NCBI GenBank assembly: GCA_004352715.1
Contig: SCFE01000039.1
Span: 1,026,770-1,090,769, forward strand
Source of the DNA: Hofstenia miamia
Taxonomy: Eukaryota; Xenacoelomorpha; Acoela
Reading direction: 5' to 3'
Length of the DNA: 64,000 bases
Part shown: piece after piece, positions 47,790 to 61,449 of the stretch
How the letters are laid out: every line of letters begins with the position of its first letter
Numbering within the stretch: position 1 is the first letter of the stretch
Program-made: the position numbers and the translations under genes
Notes under the pieces: model-generated
Databases searched by the model: none
Seen by the model: the letters and a program-made list of their open reading frames with translations, nothing else
Told to the model about the DNA's origin: nothing

Positions 47790-49620
47790 ACTTAATCATA
47801 GTTGTATAGAAATCATGCTTGTAATCTTATAAATTCATAGATATATTCTTGATTAGCTTTATTAAGTTTTAGATAGATATCTTCATGGCCCGATAGGACA
47901 AAGAAATCGAAAATAACTTACTATTGCATAACACTACAAGTTACCCTAAGCGCGGTGATTGCAATATAATTTGTAAGCAATGTTTTAAAAAATAAAATAT
48001 ACATTTTGTAATTTTCTAATAGTATCCTATGTTCTCATAAAACTCAATTTATTTTTGTCAACTTCAGTGTTGATTTTATTATAAGTTTCTAACCAACCTC
48101 TTGGTAAAGATCATAAAATGGGCCTGAAATGAGACTAATTGGAAACAATTTAAATGGGGCGGGTCAGATCTTTTTTTTTACCAACATTTTCTGCCTATAT
48201 CAATCTTTGGATTTACAATGCACTCTAAGACACAAGAACTTAGGCTTATGAACACCGGATGGTTTCTGGAGTTAATCTCTTCCAAGTTGCAATCATAACT
48301 TTCTTATAAGATTCAAACTTTTGCTGCATTTGTCTGAGAAATACCTCTCCGAAATGGGCATGATTAACAAATTTATCTTATAAATATTAGGCAGTGAGGT
48401 TGCCAAAACCTTGCAACATTCTTTTTTTGCACAAAATTTATAATTACCGAAGAGAGGAAATTTAAGTTTAAAAAGTCAATATACACTTTGCTCAACTCAT
48501 TAATATATGACGCATGTTTACTTCGATGCTTGCTGAATAAACATCTTATAAATTTCAAAGTCCTAACTTAATAATGAATTTGTTTACAATGACATAGGAC
48601 TAGAGATCGTCTGATTGAAATACGCATTTCAATAAATGCACAGAGATAGTTTCATGTGCTTTTTAAAGTGAGATCTAAATAATAAGGATTAATCCAATTT
48701 ACTAAGAATCAGTCTTATCATAACTCCATTAGCTTATCCCAAAGTTGGACTCTTTGTTAGAATACAGATTAAGCCCATTTCAGATGCAAGACAGGCTGTG
48801 GCATGCTTAGCTTGGCTATTTTAAGGCTATACCTGAAACCTCGTTTAGGCCATCGTCATGAGTCAATCTGAGAATTGTAATTTTGAAAGATAGATATACA
48901 TGTATTTGTTTTAAGTAAAATTTTAAAAGCAATAACTGATCTTATTACACTGCACCTAAATCAGGGTGTTAACGCATTTTAAATGGTCATTTTAGTAGTT
49001 CAAGGCAGTTCCAGAACTAAATTAATTCATTTTCAGGTTATAAGTTAATTAAAAAAATAGATGAAAAAAGCTATTCTGAGGTTGCACGTAGCAGAGCAAA
49101 AAAATTGAACTTCCATGCAGTTCCAATTATTCAAAGCAGTTCTAAATTCTAAATTGCTACGCAACGCGGAATCCTGTAAGCATTGACTTTCATTGTCAGT
49201 TATGAATAAAAATAGATTAAATCTCAAGAAGTTTATTATTCTGATTATTTCCTTACTGATTTGCAATAGCAGTAGTATTTTCGAAGAATTGATAAGAAAG
49301 TCTAAAAGTTTATTTAATAAGTTAAGCTGTTCCTACCTATAATATGCGGTATGATTTTTCGTATTAGTAGTATACACGAAGTATTTGGTGATTATTCATT
49401 GAAATTGGGAATAATTAATTCTGGTAAACAAGATTTGCATATTGCCCCAGACATCACTTCCCCTTTCCACGTAGCGAGGCTACGTTACTCTGCAATGAAA
49501 TTCATCACATGTTATGCATGTATTTGTATGTAAATAAAATGATACCCATAATCAGAAGAAATTGATTTTATCTGTTTCATTTCGAATGGTAATTGAACTG
49601 AACATGGTATGATTGCAGAC
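47790..49620. other. Non-coding stretch
   Basis: AT-rich DNA, no supported gene, RNA or repeat. Short open frames on the minus strand at 48373-48558 and 49045-49266 lack motifs. Confidence 0.5.
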
Positions 49621-49624
49621 TTAT

Positions 49625-51310
49625 AATTTGAAATTTAAAATTGCTGCTGTCAATGATAAATTTATAACAGAGCAAAGTGCATTACGTGAAATTATGTAAA
49701 TAGTCACTTAAACAATAACCTATAATTTGTAATCGGTCGTCTTAACTAATATTTCCAAAGCGATTCACTTCAAAAATCAATACATTCAAGTTTGAGTATT
49801 TATCTTCACTTATTGAGCAGACGCTCTTTGTACTGTTTGCTTCAACTTGATCATGTCTTCTCAATCAACAGGCCTGACAATAATATGTTTGATGTCATTT
49901 TTCTCGCTTCTATTATTATAACCAAATTATCATATCCGTTACCAATGGGACAAAGACAAATTATCAACCTTTGCAAAACTAAGAGTCAAAGACCAAGGTT
50001 TTCAGAAACTTCGAGAGGGTCTATATTAGGGATGGGACGAAGGTTAGGGTTCGAATGTTGAAGGTAGAATTTTTCAAGGGTAAAATTAGAAACTCATTTC
50101 GTTTTGCAATATACGGATCCAAAAACGCATTTAGTTTTCAATATTTATCTGAATAATGTATATCTTATCTTAGGTTAGAGCTGGACGCCTTTAAAATTTA
50201 TATCGGCGGTGGCGTGGGATCTAAAATTCGTCAGCGGCGGCGGCTTGAATCGGCGTGGCGTGACTGGCTGCTTCCAAATTTTCGTAAAAAATTTTAATGT
50301 CATAGCTTGTGGCTACATATAACGACCCGAAGTAATAGAAATACATGTAGGTCATAAAAATCTATATTAATAAAGGTGAGTTCATTGTGTGTATGTGTCC
50401 GTTTGTGTGTGAAGCTAGGCCTAATTTTTTTTCGAATTCCTATCCAACTTTACATAATTGTAGAAATATCTCTCGGAAGTGTCATGCGAGTGAGCGATTT
50501 TTTGAAATTCAGCGAGAGCTATGGGAGAGCTAATAAAGGGCCCGGACTCCACGTTTTGGTACAATGAAAAAACAGCTTAACAACATTCATTTAATAGGCA
50601 CTTGTAGTCGATAGATTGGAAATTGTTGCCGATGTGATCGCCACCAATCGAGAGTATGCATTCGTTTTTCCTCATCAGTGATTACCATTGAACAATATCG
50701 AGATATCTCATTGTCTAATAACAAATTATCGACAGTAGTGGACTTTGTATGACATTTTGTAATGCAGCTCAAATTCTAATCCTATAAAGCAATAGCGCGT
50801 CTAAATTAAGATCTTTGCTTACCACATGTGGTTAAATGAACACTAAAATTTCATTGAGATTACCACAAGCCAATAGCATAGCTCATAACCAAATTTCATT
50901 AAGGATTATATAATATGAATGTTGAATCGAAAATTGTAAATAGACAATGTTATATATTTTCAATCAAATTGTACTACGAACAATTTGAAATTTTGTTATT
51001 CAAATCATTATTTCTTGAATGCTCTATCTTGGGTTACATATATTAGCACAATAACATGTATACATGATAACAACTTGTGTGTGCATGTTTACAAAATAGC
51101 AATTTTTTTCAGAACAAAAAACCTTTAGTAAAGTAGCAATCATTGTATCTTTGACCTTTTGCCTTCATTGTTTTCTTTTGTTTTCCTTTAAAATCAAAGC
51201 GAAAGTAGAAGTATTAAAATATTCTAAGCTTCGTCCCATCCCTAATGCCCATAAATATAATCTAAATGGATATACACATTCATAAGTAGTCGATTAAAAA
51301 CTGTGTATGT
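49625..51310. repeat. Long diverged repeat, copy A (partner 61450-63110)
   Basis: Co-linear blocks match the 61.4-63.1 kb region in the same orientation. They share AAATTGCTGCTGTCAA, GAAATTATGTAAATAGTCA, TTGATCATGTCTTCT, CAATATACGGAT, AATAACATGTATACA and AAAACTGTGTATG, in the same order. Identity is roughly 75-80% with unequal spacers. Copy A holds extra sequence, including the left end of the element at 50027. Confidence 0.75.
50027..51244. mobile_element. hAT-like non-autonomous element (TAGGGATGGGACGAAG ends)
   Basis: The left end TAGGGATGGGACGAAG is repeated inverted at the right end (51229-51244). The element is about 1.2 kb with no transposase that I can read. TAGGG(A/C)TGGG termini occur in hAT elements, but no clear 8-bp target duplication is visible, so the assignment is tentative. 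Inside is a GC-rich island (50193-50270) of GGCGG-type words. Confidence 0.5.
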
Positions 51311-53528
51311 TCAGAGATTAGGAAAATTTATAAAGAAGGTGAAAATTTCATAGCAGCAAGAAGAAGCTGTTATCATGTACATTGTTTGAAAAATTGTCAC
51401 AAAATAAAATAATTAAATAATTTTTTATAAAGCACTAATCTGCAAAATTTAAATTAGTAAAATGAGTTCCAATATTATGGTGGCATAACTATAAATTAGA
51501 AATATTAAAAAACTGTTTTAATTATTTAAGCTTTGCGACGACTTGGCTGCCTTTCTTAAGTTTAAGGGACATGAGCTATTTTAAGAAAACTAATTTAAAT
51601 AAAATATTAGATTTTTTATGGTTGAAGACAACTTTGAAATTGACTCTAAGCAAACAAAAGGGAATCTTCAAAAATTGGCTTAGTTCATAATAATATTTGC
51701 ATTATTTCGTACCATACTGACAAGAATATAAAATTAAAAATTCCACAGAATACTTGTCTTCCAGTTAAAAAATTTCAACAGATTTTCATCAAACATATCA
51801 ACACCACTTTTCAAGCAATTATAGGTATAAGAAACAGAAATCCTGTACATTTTGTAATTATGAGTTTGTTCTAAATTTTTTCTCATGTCCATGCGCCTAT
51901 AGAATAATTATTATTGACATAATAAATGGAAGTTGTAAACCATTGTCATTTGGAAATCTGTGTCAGCAACTGTAATTTTTTATTCAATCTTGGCATAAAG
52001 GTATTTCAAAAGGCTGATTACCAATTTTCTTTTGTACACAAAAGATTAACATTAACAATTATTATTTTATAAGTTTCTTAGAAAATCCTTTTCATGTCCA
52101 AAAGAATTTCATGTATGTATACTTATGTTATTTGAATATCTAAGGTCTTTTCAAATCAAATTTCGTGTCCTAGCAGTAGAGTATAACTTTCCATTTGATA
52201 GAAATTTATAATAAAAAATACGTGAAACGTACAATGTATGAGCGCACAGAGATGGAAGCCGGTCTTTACTGAACACGGGACCAGACTAATCACGAGCCGG
52301 ATCCGTTTAGCCTTAATTTCACTTCACCGGTAAAAGCTGGTCATCTTAAGATGTACCTCCGGTCATACCGTTCTGGGAGTTTTTTAAATCTCAAACTGCA
52401 AAAGCTCTGATAATTACCAGGGCACGGAACAATTGTCAGACCCCTGGCATGGCTAAAAATTTTTTTACCTCTTATATATTTTTATTTTCCTAAACGTATT
52501 TAAAATATTGTGCAGTAATCGTGAAATTATAATTTAGTCACATTTTGACACAACAATGAGTTGGATTAAGCACAATTAAAACTGACAAGAATTCGGCTGC
52601 GTTGAGTTGAATAAGGTTATGCTCATCGATTTACAAACCTTGAGAATAGTTGTTTGATTTCTGCTCTAAGTGCTGTTAAGGATAAGTTCATGCTGCGACC
52701 AGGATAGAGCTGAACTCAGCAGAATCACTAGTAATTTTGTTAACTTTGATGCTTTTGCAGTGCTGTATTTGTGGCAATGTTTTTTCATCTATAGGTCAAC
52801 ACAATATCATTTTGCATAGTGTAAGCTTGGCATTTGATGTAGAAGTAATTCATTTAACGACCTTGTTGCCTTGTGAGCCTCACTTGATGAAATTATAAGC
52901 AGCGCAGACCTGTTTGCCAAAGACTCTAAATAAACCTTTTGTGTAGAAAAAAAGTTACACTTTTGGTTACTTTGAAGAATCCTAACGATTCTTAACTTCA
53001 TATGATATTTGGGCTTTCCTCTTTATTTCCAAATTTGTCACTGCGCTTAATGTATTCATTATACTAGTTGTTTCTTTAGCAAGCTCAGAACATGTCTTTG
53101 TAAATTTGGTACTGCTTAGTAAATAATTTCCTCACAAGAGCACCTACAAAATCTCCCAAATCAGTTGATAACATCATTGAACACTTTGTATCTCATTAAC
53201 AAATACTTATGATTGCAAAAACGGACAATTTTTTAATTTTTGTTTTGTGATTTGTAAATCTTTATTATCGCTCCCTTAATTGCCATTTCTAATTTAATCC
53301 TCAGTTAAATGTATGAATAAATAAGAAACATTATCAAAACCAAAATGTTTTGCTTTCTTGAAGCGGCTTAGGCCATGATCATAGTTGTCCCAGGCCCAAA
53401 GCAAGCTGGCGTGAACATTCATTTTTTATTAATTCTGTTTTCAATTTGAAATTTTTTTTTATATTATCACAAGAGCTTGCAATATCTAGTATTCAATGCA
53501 TTGATCCTTTTCTTAACATTTGGACAGC
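51311..53528. other. Stretch without a supported gene
   Basis: AT-rich, with a less AT-rich piece at 52240-52460 whose opening (CACAGAGATGGAA) is shared with 54913-54930, suggesting a dispersed repeat. A 64-codon minus-strand open frame at 52807-53001 and a shifted continuation to about 53.1 kb look weakly coding and may be transposon-derived, but I cannot name the family. Confidence 0.4.
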
Positions 53529-53750
53529 AATTACTCCCTGAGAATATAATTATATCTGATGTTTCAAATGTGAAAATTATTGAATAGAAACCAAATTTTT
53601 ACTAATAGCAAATTAAATGAGATTATCAACATAATTGGAAGTATATGTACATGTTAGTGTTTTTGCTGAATGAATATTGAAGGAAACAAAAAAGGCTTAT
53701 ACTTCATTTTGACCTATTGTCGCTTTTCTAGTGTTACGGATATTTTGAGA
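53529..53750. repeat. Dispersed repeat, copy B (partner at 9.2 kb)
   Basis: Same orientation and about three-quarters identity with 9225-9440, for example the shared word TAATTGGAAGTATATGTAC followed by TTGCTGAATGAAT. Confidence 0.6.
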
Positions 53751-56390
53751 GACTGAAAAATTTGAATGATAATTTTAATTCAAACCGGTAACCAGTTACA
53801 AATGATTTTTAATTCGTCTTCCTGTATTTTAACATTTAACAATTAAATATGCTATTTTGCGCTTTTTCAATTGTGAACTTGATGTTATTATCTATTAAAT
53901 TTAGATTAAGATTGTTTCGACATTATCTCCATTATCAACCAAAACAACTAAGTTTTCAATAAATCTTTCATAGATATTGTACTGTATGTTGTTTTTACAT
54001 ATTGCTCTTTAATTGAAGAAAGATAAATGTTGGCTAAGTTGCGTTCAATGATTTGTCAATCCGCCTTCTTTAAATAAAAATCTCACTTGAATTCCATTAG
54101 TGAATTTTTTGTTGTTAATAATAACAGGATTTTATCATAATCTAAACCATATATTACAATGTCTTTGTTATTACCATATTTTTTATTGTCGATTTATCTA
54201 TGGCAACAGTAATATAAAAACTTTTAATTTATTATGATGTCATAAACTGATTACTATTTTGGTACATTATATTAATTTTGAAAGATAACTACCAGTTGAT
54301 TTGCAATTTTCAAAAATGCTTAGTAATCTTGTTTCGCTTTTGCAATTAAGGTAGTCATGCATTAAACTAATTTCATAATCTGTAATTGGGGAGCTTCGGG
54401 TTCTTGTTCATCATTTGCTTCCTTTCAAAATATCTCAATACAGATAAAAAAATCTTTTGAGCGCTTCAAAAGTTGCATGACTCCAAATTTATGTAGTGAA
54501 CATCATCCACAAACTGAAACGGGGTCGCAAAGGAGCGAGTTTTCGAGGAAGTGGTGAGTGGTCGTCGTTTTACTGTGATAAAAATGGCTAAAGAAAGTGA
54601 AAATAACTTTTTGCTCTATTTATTCCATATTAAATGAAGATTTGCAGGCGCAATTTGTTCCCAACAGAAGAAGGTTCTGAAAGAATTGCAAGAACAATCT
54701 TGAATTACCTGAATAATGATGGATAAAATTTTTGAATATTATCGTCATTTATAATGAATCCTGGATTTACGGCTATGAGCCGGAAATTTGGGAGGTAATA
54801 CAAAATAATCAAGCATTTATTATGCTATTTCGATACCCGCTTTGCAGAAAAAATGGAATGTGTAATCGACTTGAAACTCTTCACGATTGTGCATGAATGT
54901 AAGTGTGTGTGCACCCACAGAGATGGAAAAAATACCTTCAATTAGTGACCATGTCCGGTCCGATTCCGAGCCAGTTCTGACTGGTGACCGGTGCTGACTG
55001 GTCTGGTACCCAGGCAACTCTTATATGGGTACCGTCTTTAACCGGTCCTCATATTATAGAGCAAATATTTTTACCTCTTTACCTGGCTTCACTGTATTTA
55101 TAGGTTCAATTTTTTTAGACCAGTTGTGACTGCATTGCTGTTTCCAGTTCGTTTTTTGCATTAAATAGTGCATTTATATAGTTGAAGGCACTTGTACTGA
55201 ACCATAAGCGTTTGAGTGATCGCATTAACTCTAAATATCTCATAGTTCATTTCAAGGCAAAAACCAAAAAATCGAGACTAATCACCCATTGCTTGCAATA
55301 CTGCAAATTTCAATAGCGTGTTTTGTTTGAATATTGGTAATCCTAAGTAAATAATTATTCCATGATAGATTTTAGTAATTAATGGCATGCAGTGATTACT
55401 TCCTACTATCAATGGTGATGACTTTGAATCTAAATTTTAAGCCTAATAGACGTCTGTGGTGATCCGGAAATCAAAACAATCACGTCAAGGTAAAAATCCA
55501 GCCACCAGTAGTTAGTTTTTCTGAACATGTAATCTAATAATGAATTATGGGATCTTATTGGTTTATGCATTCAAGGCACATTGGCAATGGGAATGTTTAC
55601 TAACAGTTTCTATAAGTTTTAAATCATTACTACTACGATTCATTTGCAATATATAACAGTAATATAACGACATAAATAATTTTCAGTGTTCAATGGCACT
55701 ATCACCATTATGCAATTGTATTGACTAAAAAAAGACGACTTGACCCACGTTACTGAATTGTATATGTGATCTACTAACTTTTTTGAAAAAAATCATTTGT
55801 GTAGCAAATACATAAAATTTCGTATTCAAATTTAAGACTAGTGTGACAAATAATCCTTGTGCTCGCAGGACAAAATAATCAACACTTGGACGAATGTTTT
55901 CCAGTAGGCTGAAGCAGTTTTCTACTGCAAGATACAATGGACTACATTTCTGCAACTGTTCACATAAGTTTTGAGAATATTCCCCAGGACATAAATATAA
56001 AAATTTTAGTATAATTTCATATCCAAATAAATGTGATCCTGGATTCTACACATTCTTAGAAATGCAACCAAATGTTGCTTTAAGGCAAAATCTTAGTCAT
56101 GTTTAAAACAATCTAGTTTAAAAACAAAACATGACCATATAGTATTTTGGTTGCCTTAATAATTAGTTTTTGTTACAAAATCTAGTAAACATAGAGGGAA
56201 TATCTTGTAAAACATTTTATTGAAGATGATTTTGCAAACCAAAATACATTTAATGAATTTCTTATTAAAGATATTATTATTATTGCATAATTATTTGGGC
56301 TAAAATATGGAGGAATCCATGCTAACAGCTTAATAAAATGTCATAAAATTACTAATTCTATAAAGTAAAATCAACTTCAAATTTAAAATT
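53751..56390. other. Non-coding stretch
   Basis: No supported gene. A less AT-rich segment at 54900-55030 has many CCGGT/ACTGG words and resembles the island near 5500, probably dispersed-repeat fragments. Short open frames at 54820-55017 and 55725-55955 have no motifs. Confidence 0.45.
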
Positions 56391-56394
56391 ACAA

Positions 56395-57714
56395 GCCCGC
56401 ATGGATGATTTGTAAAGCACTGCATACAAATTTCGTCAGCTTCATTGTGGAAACCTTTATCAAGAAAGAATCTGTAACTGCAACAAGACGCGCGTTCAGA
56501 GTGCATTTCAATCTTGACGTGAATGTTGCATTACCAAGTAAAAATTCCATTTTACGATGAACTGAGAACTTCAGAGCCACTGGATCAGCATTGAAACGAA
56601 AACAAACCGAAAGACCTGTCACCGCTAGGACTCCAGAGAATGTGGCAGCGGTTAGAGCTTCAGTCCTACAGTCACCACGGTGTTCGACAATTAAACACGC
56701 CCAAGCTCTAAGGATGTCTGAAAGAAGCTTGCGAAGAATTCTTCACAAAGATCTGCACATGCATCCTTACAAAATGATGTGCGCGCAAGAACTCAGCGAA
56801 AGAGACACTCATACTCGCACAACGTTATGTTTGGAAATTCAACAACATGTCGCCCCCAAAGCTGTTGTGCTGTTCACTGATGAAGTACATTTTCACCTGT
56901 GTGGTACAGTAAATATACAAAACTTCAGATATTGGGCCAAGAACAACCCTCAAGATTTGCGTCAACGCCCATTGCATTCTCCTCGGGTGACGGTATTGTG
57001 CGCTATTGCAGAATTCGGCATTTGGGGTCCTTATTTCTTCGAAAAAAAAAACGTTACAGTCACTGTGAACTCTGATCGATATTGTGAGATGCTGGAGATG
57101 TTTGTCAGACCAAAATTGACTAATTTCCACGATATGAACAGAGTTTGGTTTCAGCAGGATGGGGCAACTGCCCACACTTCTCGAAGGTCGATGGAGTTTT
57201 TGAGGGAGATGTTCCCTGGTCATGTGATCTCATTGCGTGGCGACATTGGCTTGCCCGCCTGCTCGGCAGACTNAAATTAACTAATTTCCACGATATGAAC
57301 AGAGTTTGGTTTCAGCAGGATGGGGCAACTGCCCACACTTCGCGAAGGTCGATGGAGTTTTGAGGGAGATATTCCCTGGTCATGTGATCTCATTGTGTGG
57401 CAACATCGGCTGGCCCAGCCGCTCGCCAGACTTGAATCCCTGTGACTATTTCCTCTAGGGATACCTCAAATCAAAAGTTTTACATTATTCGTCCTCAATT
57501 TATCGAACAACTTAAACGTGCATTCTGTCAAGAAGTCGCAGTCATTCCACAAGAAAGGACAAGCAGAGTTGTGGAAAACTTTCGAGAACGGCTTCAACAA
57601 TGCATAGACAATAATGGATCTCATTTAACTGATGTTATTTTTAAAAATAAATACTTTTTCGTTACTTCATTTTATATGGCTTTTATTCAACCCGGAATTT
57701 ATGCCGGACTCTGT
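56395..57714 (+). pseudogene. Mariner-like (DD41D) transposase, longer copy
   Basis: Includes the N-terminal HTH that the 33-kb copy lacks: FIVETFIKKESVTATRRAF, RVHFNLDVNVALPSKNSIL, then an in-frame TGA before TENFRATGSALK. From 56591 a long open frame reads KRKQTERPVTARTPENVAAV, SERSLRRILHKDLHMHPYKM, TDEVHFHLCGTVNIQNFRYW (first Asp) and VWFQQDGATAHTSRRSMEF (second Asp). A single N at 57273 then joins a second, slightly different copy of the DDE region (from 57274; it matches 57113-57272), which has lost one T and carries LNPCDYFL followed by a stop. The C-terminus (EQLKRAFCQEVAVIPQERTS, then ENFRERLQQCIDNNGSHLTD) ends in the right terminus GCCGGACTCTG. Pseudogene, but younger-looking than the 6-kb element. 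Confidence 0.87.
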
Positions 57715-60040
57715 ATGTAGTGAGAATTGGTGGTGGATTCTTAGTTGTTAACTACTAAACGTAACTGTATTATCTAACATAAAGAGGAAGCTTCGAGCAG
57801 TTTTCTATGGGGTTTTGTGTCACCATGATCATTGAGAGACTAAGAAAATTAGTACGTGATATTACAAATATTAACGGCTAATAAAAGAGAATTAACTTCC
57901 TTAGTATTAATGATTCCTTGGAAAAAGTCCGAGATCACTACATACTGTGTTTCTGTGTTAGTAGAAAAGAAGAATCTAGAAGGCCAAGGTCTGAAACATT
58001 TAGATAGTAACATGTTGATTTGCATTGGAGAATTGAGGATCGCTAATGTAGCACATTATATGGTTGCAATTAGAGGCTATACAAACACCAAATCTCGTAA
58101 AATTTCTTAGTGATTTTTTAAATTGAGTTTTTTAAGGAGATGTTTTACGATCGAGCATATGAGTAATTCTATTTTTTTAGCTAAAGAAATAGTAAAAGTT
58201 GGAATATCCAGGTGACAATTGGAAAATTAGNNNNNNNNNNNNNNNNNNNNNNNNNNNNNNNNNNNNNNNNNNNNNNNNNNNNNNNNNNNNNNNNNNNNNN
58301 NNNNNNNNNNNNNNNNNNNNNNNNNNNNNNNNNNNNNNNNNNNNNNNNNNNNNNNNNNNNNNNNNNNNNNNNNNNNNNNNNNNNNNNNNNNNNNNNNNNN
58401 NNNNNNNNNNNNNNNNNNNNNNNNNNNNNNNNNNNNNNNNNNNNNNNNNNNNNNNNNNNNNNNNNNNNNNNNNNNNNNNNNNNNNNNNNNNNNNNNNNNN
58501 NNNNNNNNNNNNNNNNNNNNNNNNNNNNNNNNNNNNNNNNNNNNNNNNNNNNNNNNNNNNNNNNNNNNNNNNNNNNNNNNNNNNNNNNNNNNNNNNNNNN
58601 NNNNNNNNNNNNNNNNNNNNNNNNNNNNNNNNNNNNNNNNNNNNNNNNNNNNNNNNNNNNNNNNNNNNNNNNNNNNNNNNNNNNNNNNNNNNNNNNNNNN
58701 NNNNNNNNNNNNNNNNNNNNNNNNNNNNNNNNNNNNNNNNNNNNNNNNNNNNNNNNNNNNNNNNNNNNNNNNNNNNNNNNNNNNNNNNNNNNNNNNNNNN
58801 NNNNNNNNNNNNNNNNNNNNNNNNNNNNNNNNNNNNNNNNNNNNNNNNNNNNNNNNNNNNNNNNNNNNNNNNNNNNNNNNNNNNNNNNNNNNNNNNNNNN
58901 NNNNNNNNNNNNNNNNNNNNNNNNNNNNNNNNNNNNNNNNNNNNNNNNNNNNNNNNNNNNNNNNNNNNNNNNNNNNNNNNNNNNNNNNNNNNNNNNNNNN
59001 NNNNNNNNNNNNNNNNNNNNNNNNNNNNNNNNNNNNNNNNNNNNNNNNNNNNNNNNNNNNNNNNNNNNNNNNNNNNNNNNNNNNNNNNNNNNNNNNNNNN
59101 NNNNNNNNNNNNNNNNNNNNNNNNNNNNNNNNNNNNNNNNNNNNNNNNNNNNNNNNNNNNNNNNNNNNNNNNNNNNNNNNNNNNNNNNNNNNNNNNNNNN
59201 NNNNNNNNNNNNNNNNNNNNNNNNNNNNNNTATATATATATATATATATATTAGTATTAACTTAGTTGAAAGCTTCAAATCAATGTAAGACAGAAATCAC
59301 AACAAGTAAATAATTGTACGTATACTACTAGGAAAAAACTAGTTTCTAACCATATCAACTCTAATCACTTACATTCTGTGTATTTGGATTCTGCTTCATA
59401 GCACAGGCACATCAAATAGATGTACCACATACATGGTATCATCCACATTGCGTCTAGAACACAACGTTTTCAGGAGATAAATTTTTAATGAGGATGGTTT
59501 GAGTTGAGCGTATTGAATTGAATGCATTTTTAATGATAAGCTTTAAGTTCAGCTGCTCGCAAGTACTCGACGTGATTTATAGTTACTATAATCAGATTCT
59601 CTTTGAAAATGACATACAGTAAACAAAAATCGCTAATAAACAATAAAGCAAAAAATTAAGTATCAAATAAGAGAATATATGATGAGGCTCTTAATATATT
59701 AGATGTTCAATCTGCTAGCACTAATTATCACAGAGCATTTAAAGATTGAAAAACTGCTGATTCCATCAAGTCACTGGCACAATTTCTCATCTTCAACTTT
59801 TCTACAATTTTAGGCAGCTTGCGTTTTGTTACTAGATTACTCTACAAACAAATGTCAAAGGGATTTATGTACAAAATTTGAAACATTGTCGAAAATGCAT
59901 ATCAACCATTTTCATGAAGCACTGCGATTTTGCTCGCATAAGCTCTTCGGTCAAACAACTTCTTCTAAGAATATTCCACCAAACATAATCTTCCTGATCT
60001 TCTCAATTACCGGACATAAATATCCCTAAAACAAAAGTCA
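57715..60040. other. Non-coding stretch with a large gap
   Basis: No supported gene. A plus-strand open frame at 57856-58110 (84 codons) has no motif. Half of this interval is the gap at 58231-59230; an open frame at 59826-60029 may be the upstream edge of the LINE fragment that follows. Confidence 0.45.
58231..59230. other. Assembly gap, 1000 Ns
   Basis: Exactly 1000 Ns, probably a nominal size. It is bordered on the right by an (AT)n run (59231-59251) and on the left by ordinary sequence. Confidence 0.95.
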
Positions 60041-60044
60041 AACA

Positions 60045-60790
60045 TTGCTTGAGCCATTTATGAAGTGGAAAAATGTACGAATTAATATTGTTCCGATAAA
60101 TCAAAGTGATCATGTTACGTATTTTGGAGTTGATATTGACATAGATTTAAAACTTAATAATTTTGTTTTTAAAAAGATAAGAAGATTGCATCTGGCGTTA
60201 GATACTTATACCCATGGCTGTACTCCTAAATATTTAACGAGGAGGCTCTAAATTTGCACATTTCAATTTTATGTTATGCTTCTAACAAATTTCATTTCGC
60301 AAAAACTAAAATCCAACAAACCCACAGCGTTATATTACTTCAACAATTGCATTCGTTTTGTTTATCACAATTAAATTTTTAGTTATTTATTAATCAGAAT
60401 GTAAAAATCCCCTATTTATCATCAAAAACATTTATTGACCATTTTAAGCATTAAGTATTGCATGATCATTCTACAGCATAGAGACGAAAGAATAATCTAT
60501 TTTCCCCTCTATGCCAAGCACAATTTCATGCAGCTTCAATTATATTTAACCAAGTATGGCCGAGAATCAATGTCTTTTCATACTATTTTCTTAAAATTAA
60601 TCCACTGTTAGATACATTTATTTGAAGCAGTATTTCCTATCCCAATTTTCATTGACAGCTTTAAATTTTGGAATGACTTAGAGAATGATATTGGATTGGA
60701 AAAAATAAAAAAATTAAATAGTTCACTTATATACACAAAACACAATCGAAGACACATTCACCGGTTTCAGGACCTTGCCCTATTTGAATC
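60045..60790 (+). pseudogene. LINE 3' fragment, degenerate
   Basis: The plus strand reads SDHVTYFGVDIDIDLKLNNF then VFKKIRRLHLAL (60.09-60.20 kb). This matches the thumb region of LINE reverse transcriptases (V.YLGV.ID..L.F...I..KIR.A). About 450 bases later comes FKFWNDLENDIGLEKIKKLN, resembling the C-terminal WN.LP.EI....S...FK block. Stops and frameshifts throughout. The distance and order fit one element, but each piece is weak on its own. Confidence 0.5.
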
Positions 60791-61449
60791 ATATCAATAG
60801 TACTCTGTATAATGTATGTCCAGAAAAGTTTGTAAATTTTCAAAATAAATAGAGAATCGTTTTCTGAAGAAGACTTACTTGGTGTTCAATATGAGTAATA
60901 CCGTTTTTTATTTGAAAAAATTTATTCCCATGATGGAATATATAGATGACTACCAGAAATACTGTCCGCGTTTAGAGCTCATCATTCTTTCACGATGTTG
61001 CTGTCATTGAACCCGGAGCTTAGGGAACATTGAATGTTGCATTTTCTGTAAATTTTCTGTTTATTTTTTCCAAACAATCTACAACCGGCTTTGCTTAAGG
61101 AAAAAGATTTTCATTCTACCTATCTAGACTAAATAAAGTAATATATTATTTCATTGCCTTAAGCATTAATTGAAATCATTATAAACTTAAATCTGCAATG
61201 CGCATCAGGTATCAGGTTCCACTACTATTGCAATTGACTTAGATGAAAAAGTCGCAAATGCAATAAGCTACGCTCCTCTCAAAGAACATTTATCATAGTT
61301 AGTTTCTTTCCAATTATAAATTTTCTACTACATGTTATTAATGTAGATGTACATTTAAATATCTCTAACCAGAAAAAAAATTGAATTGGGAAGATTGTGA
61401 TAAATTTCATGTCTAATGGAAATAGAAGGAACATATAAAAATAGTGTAC

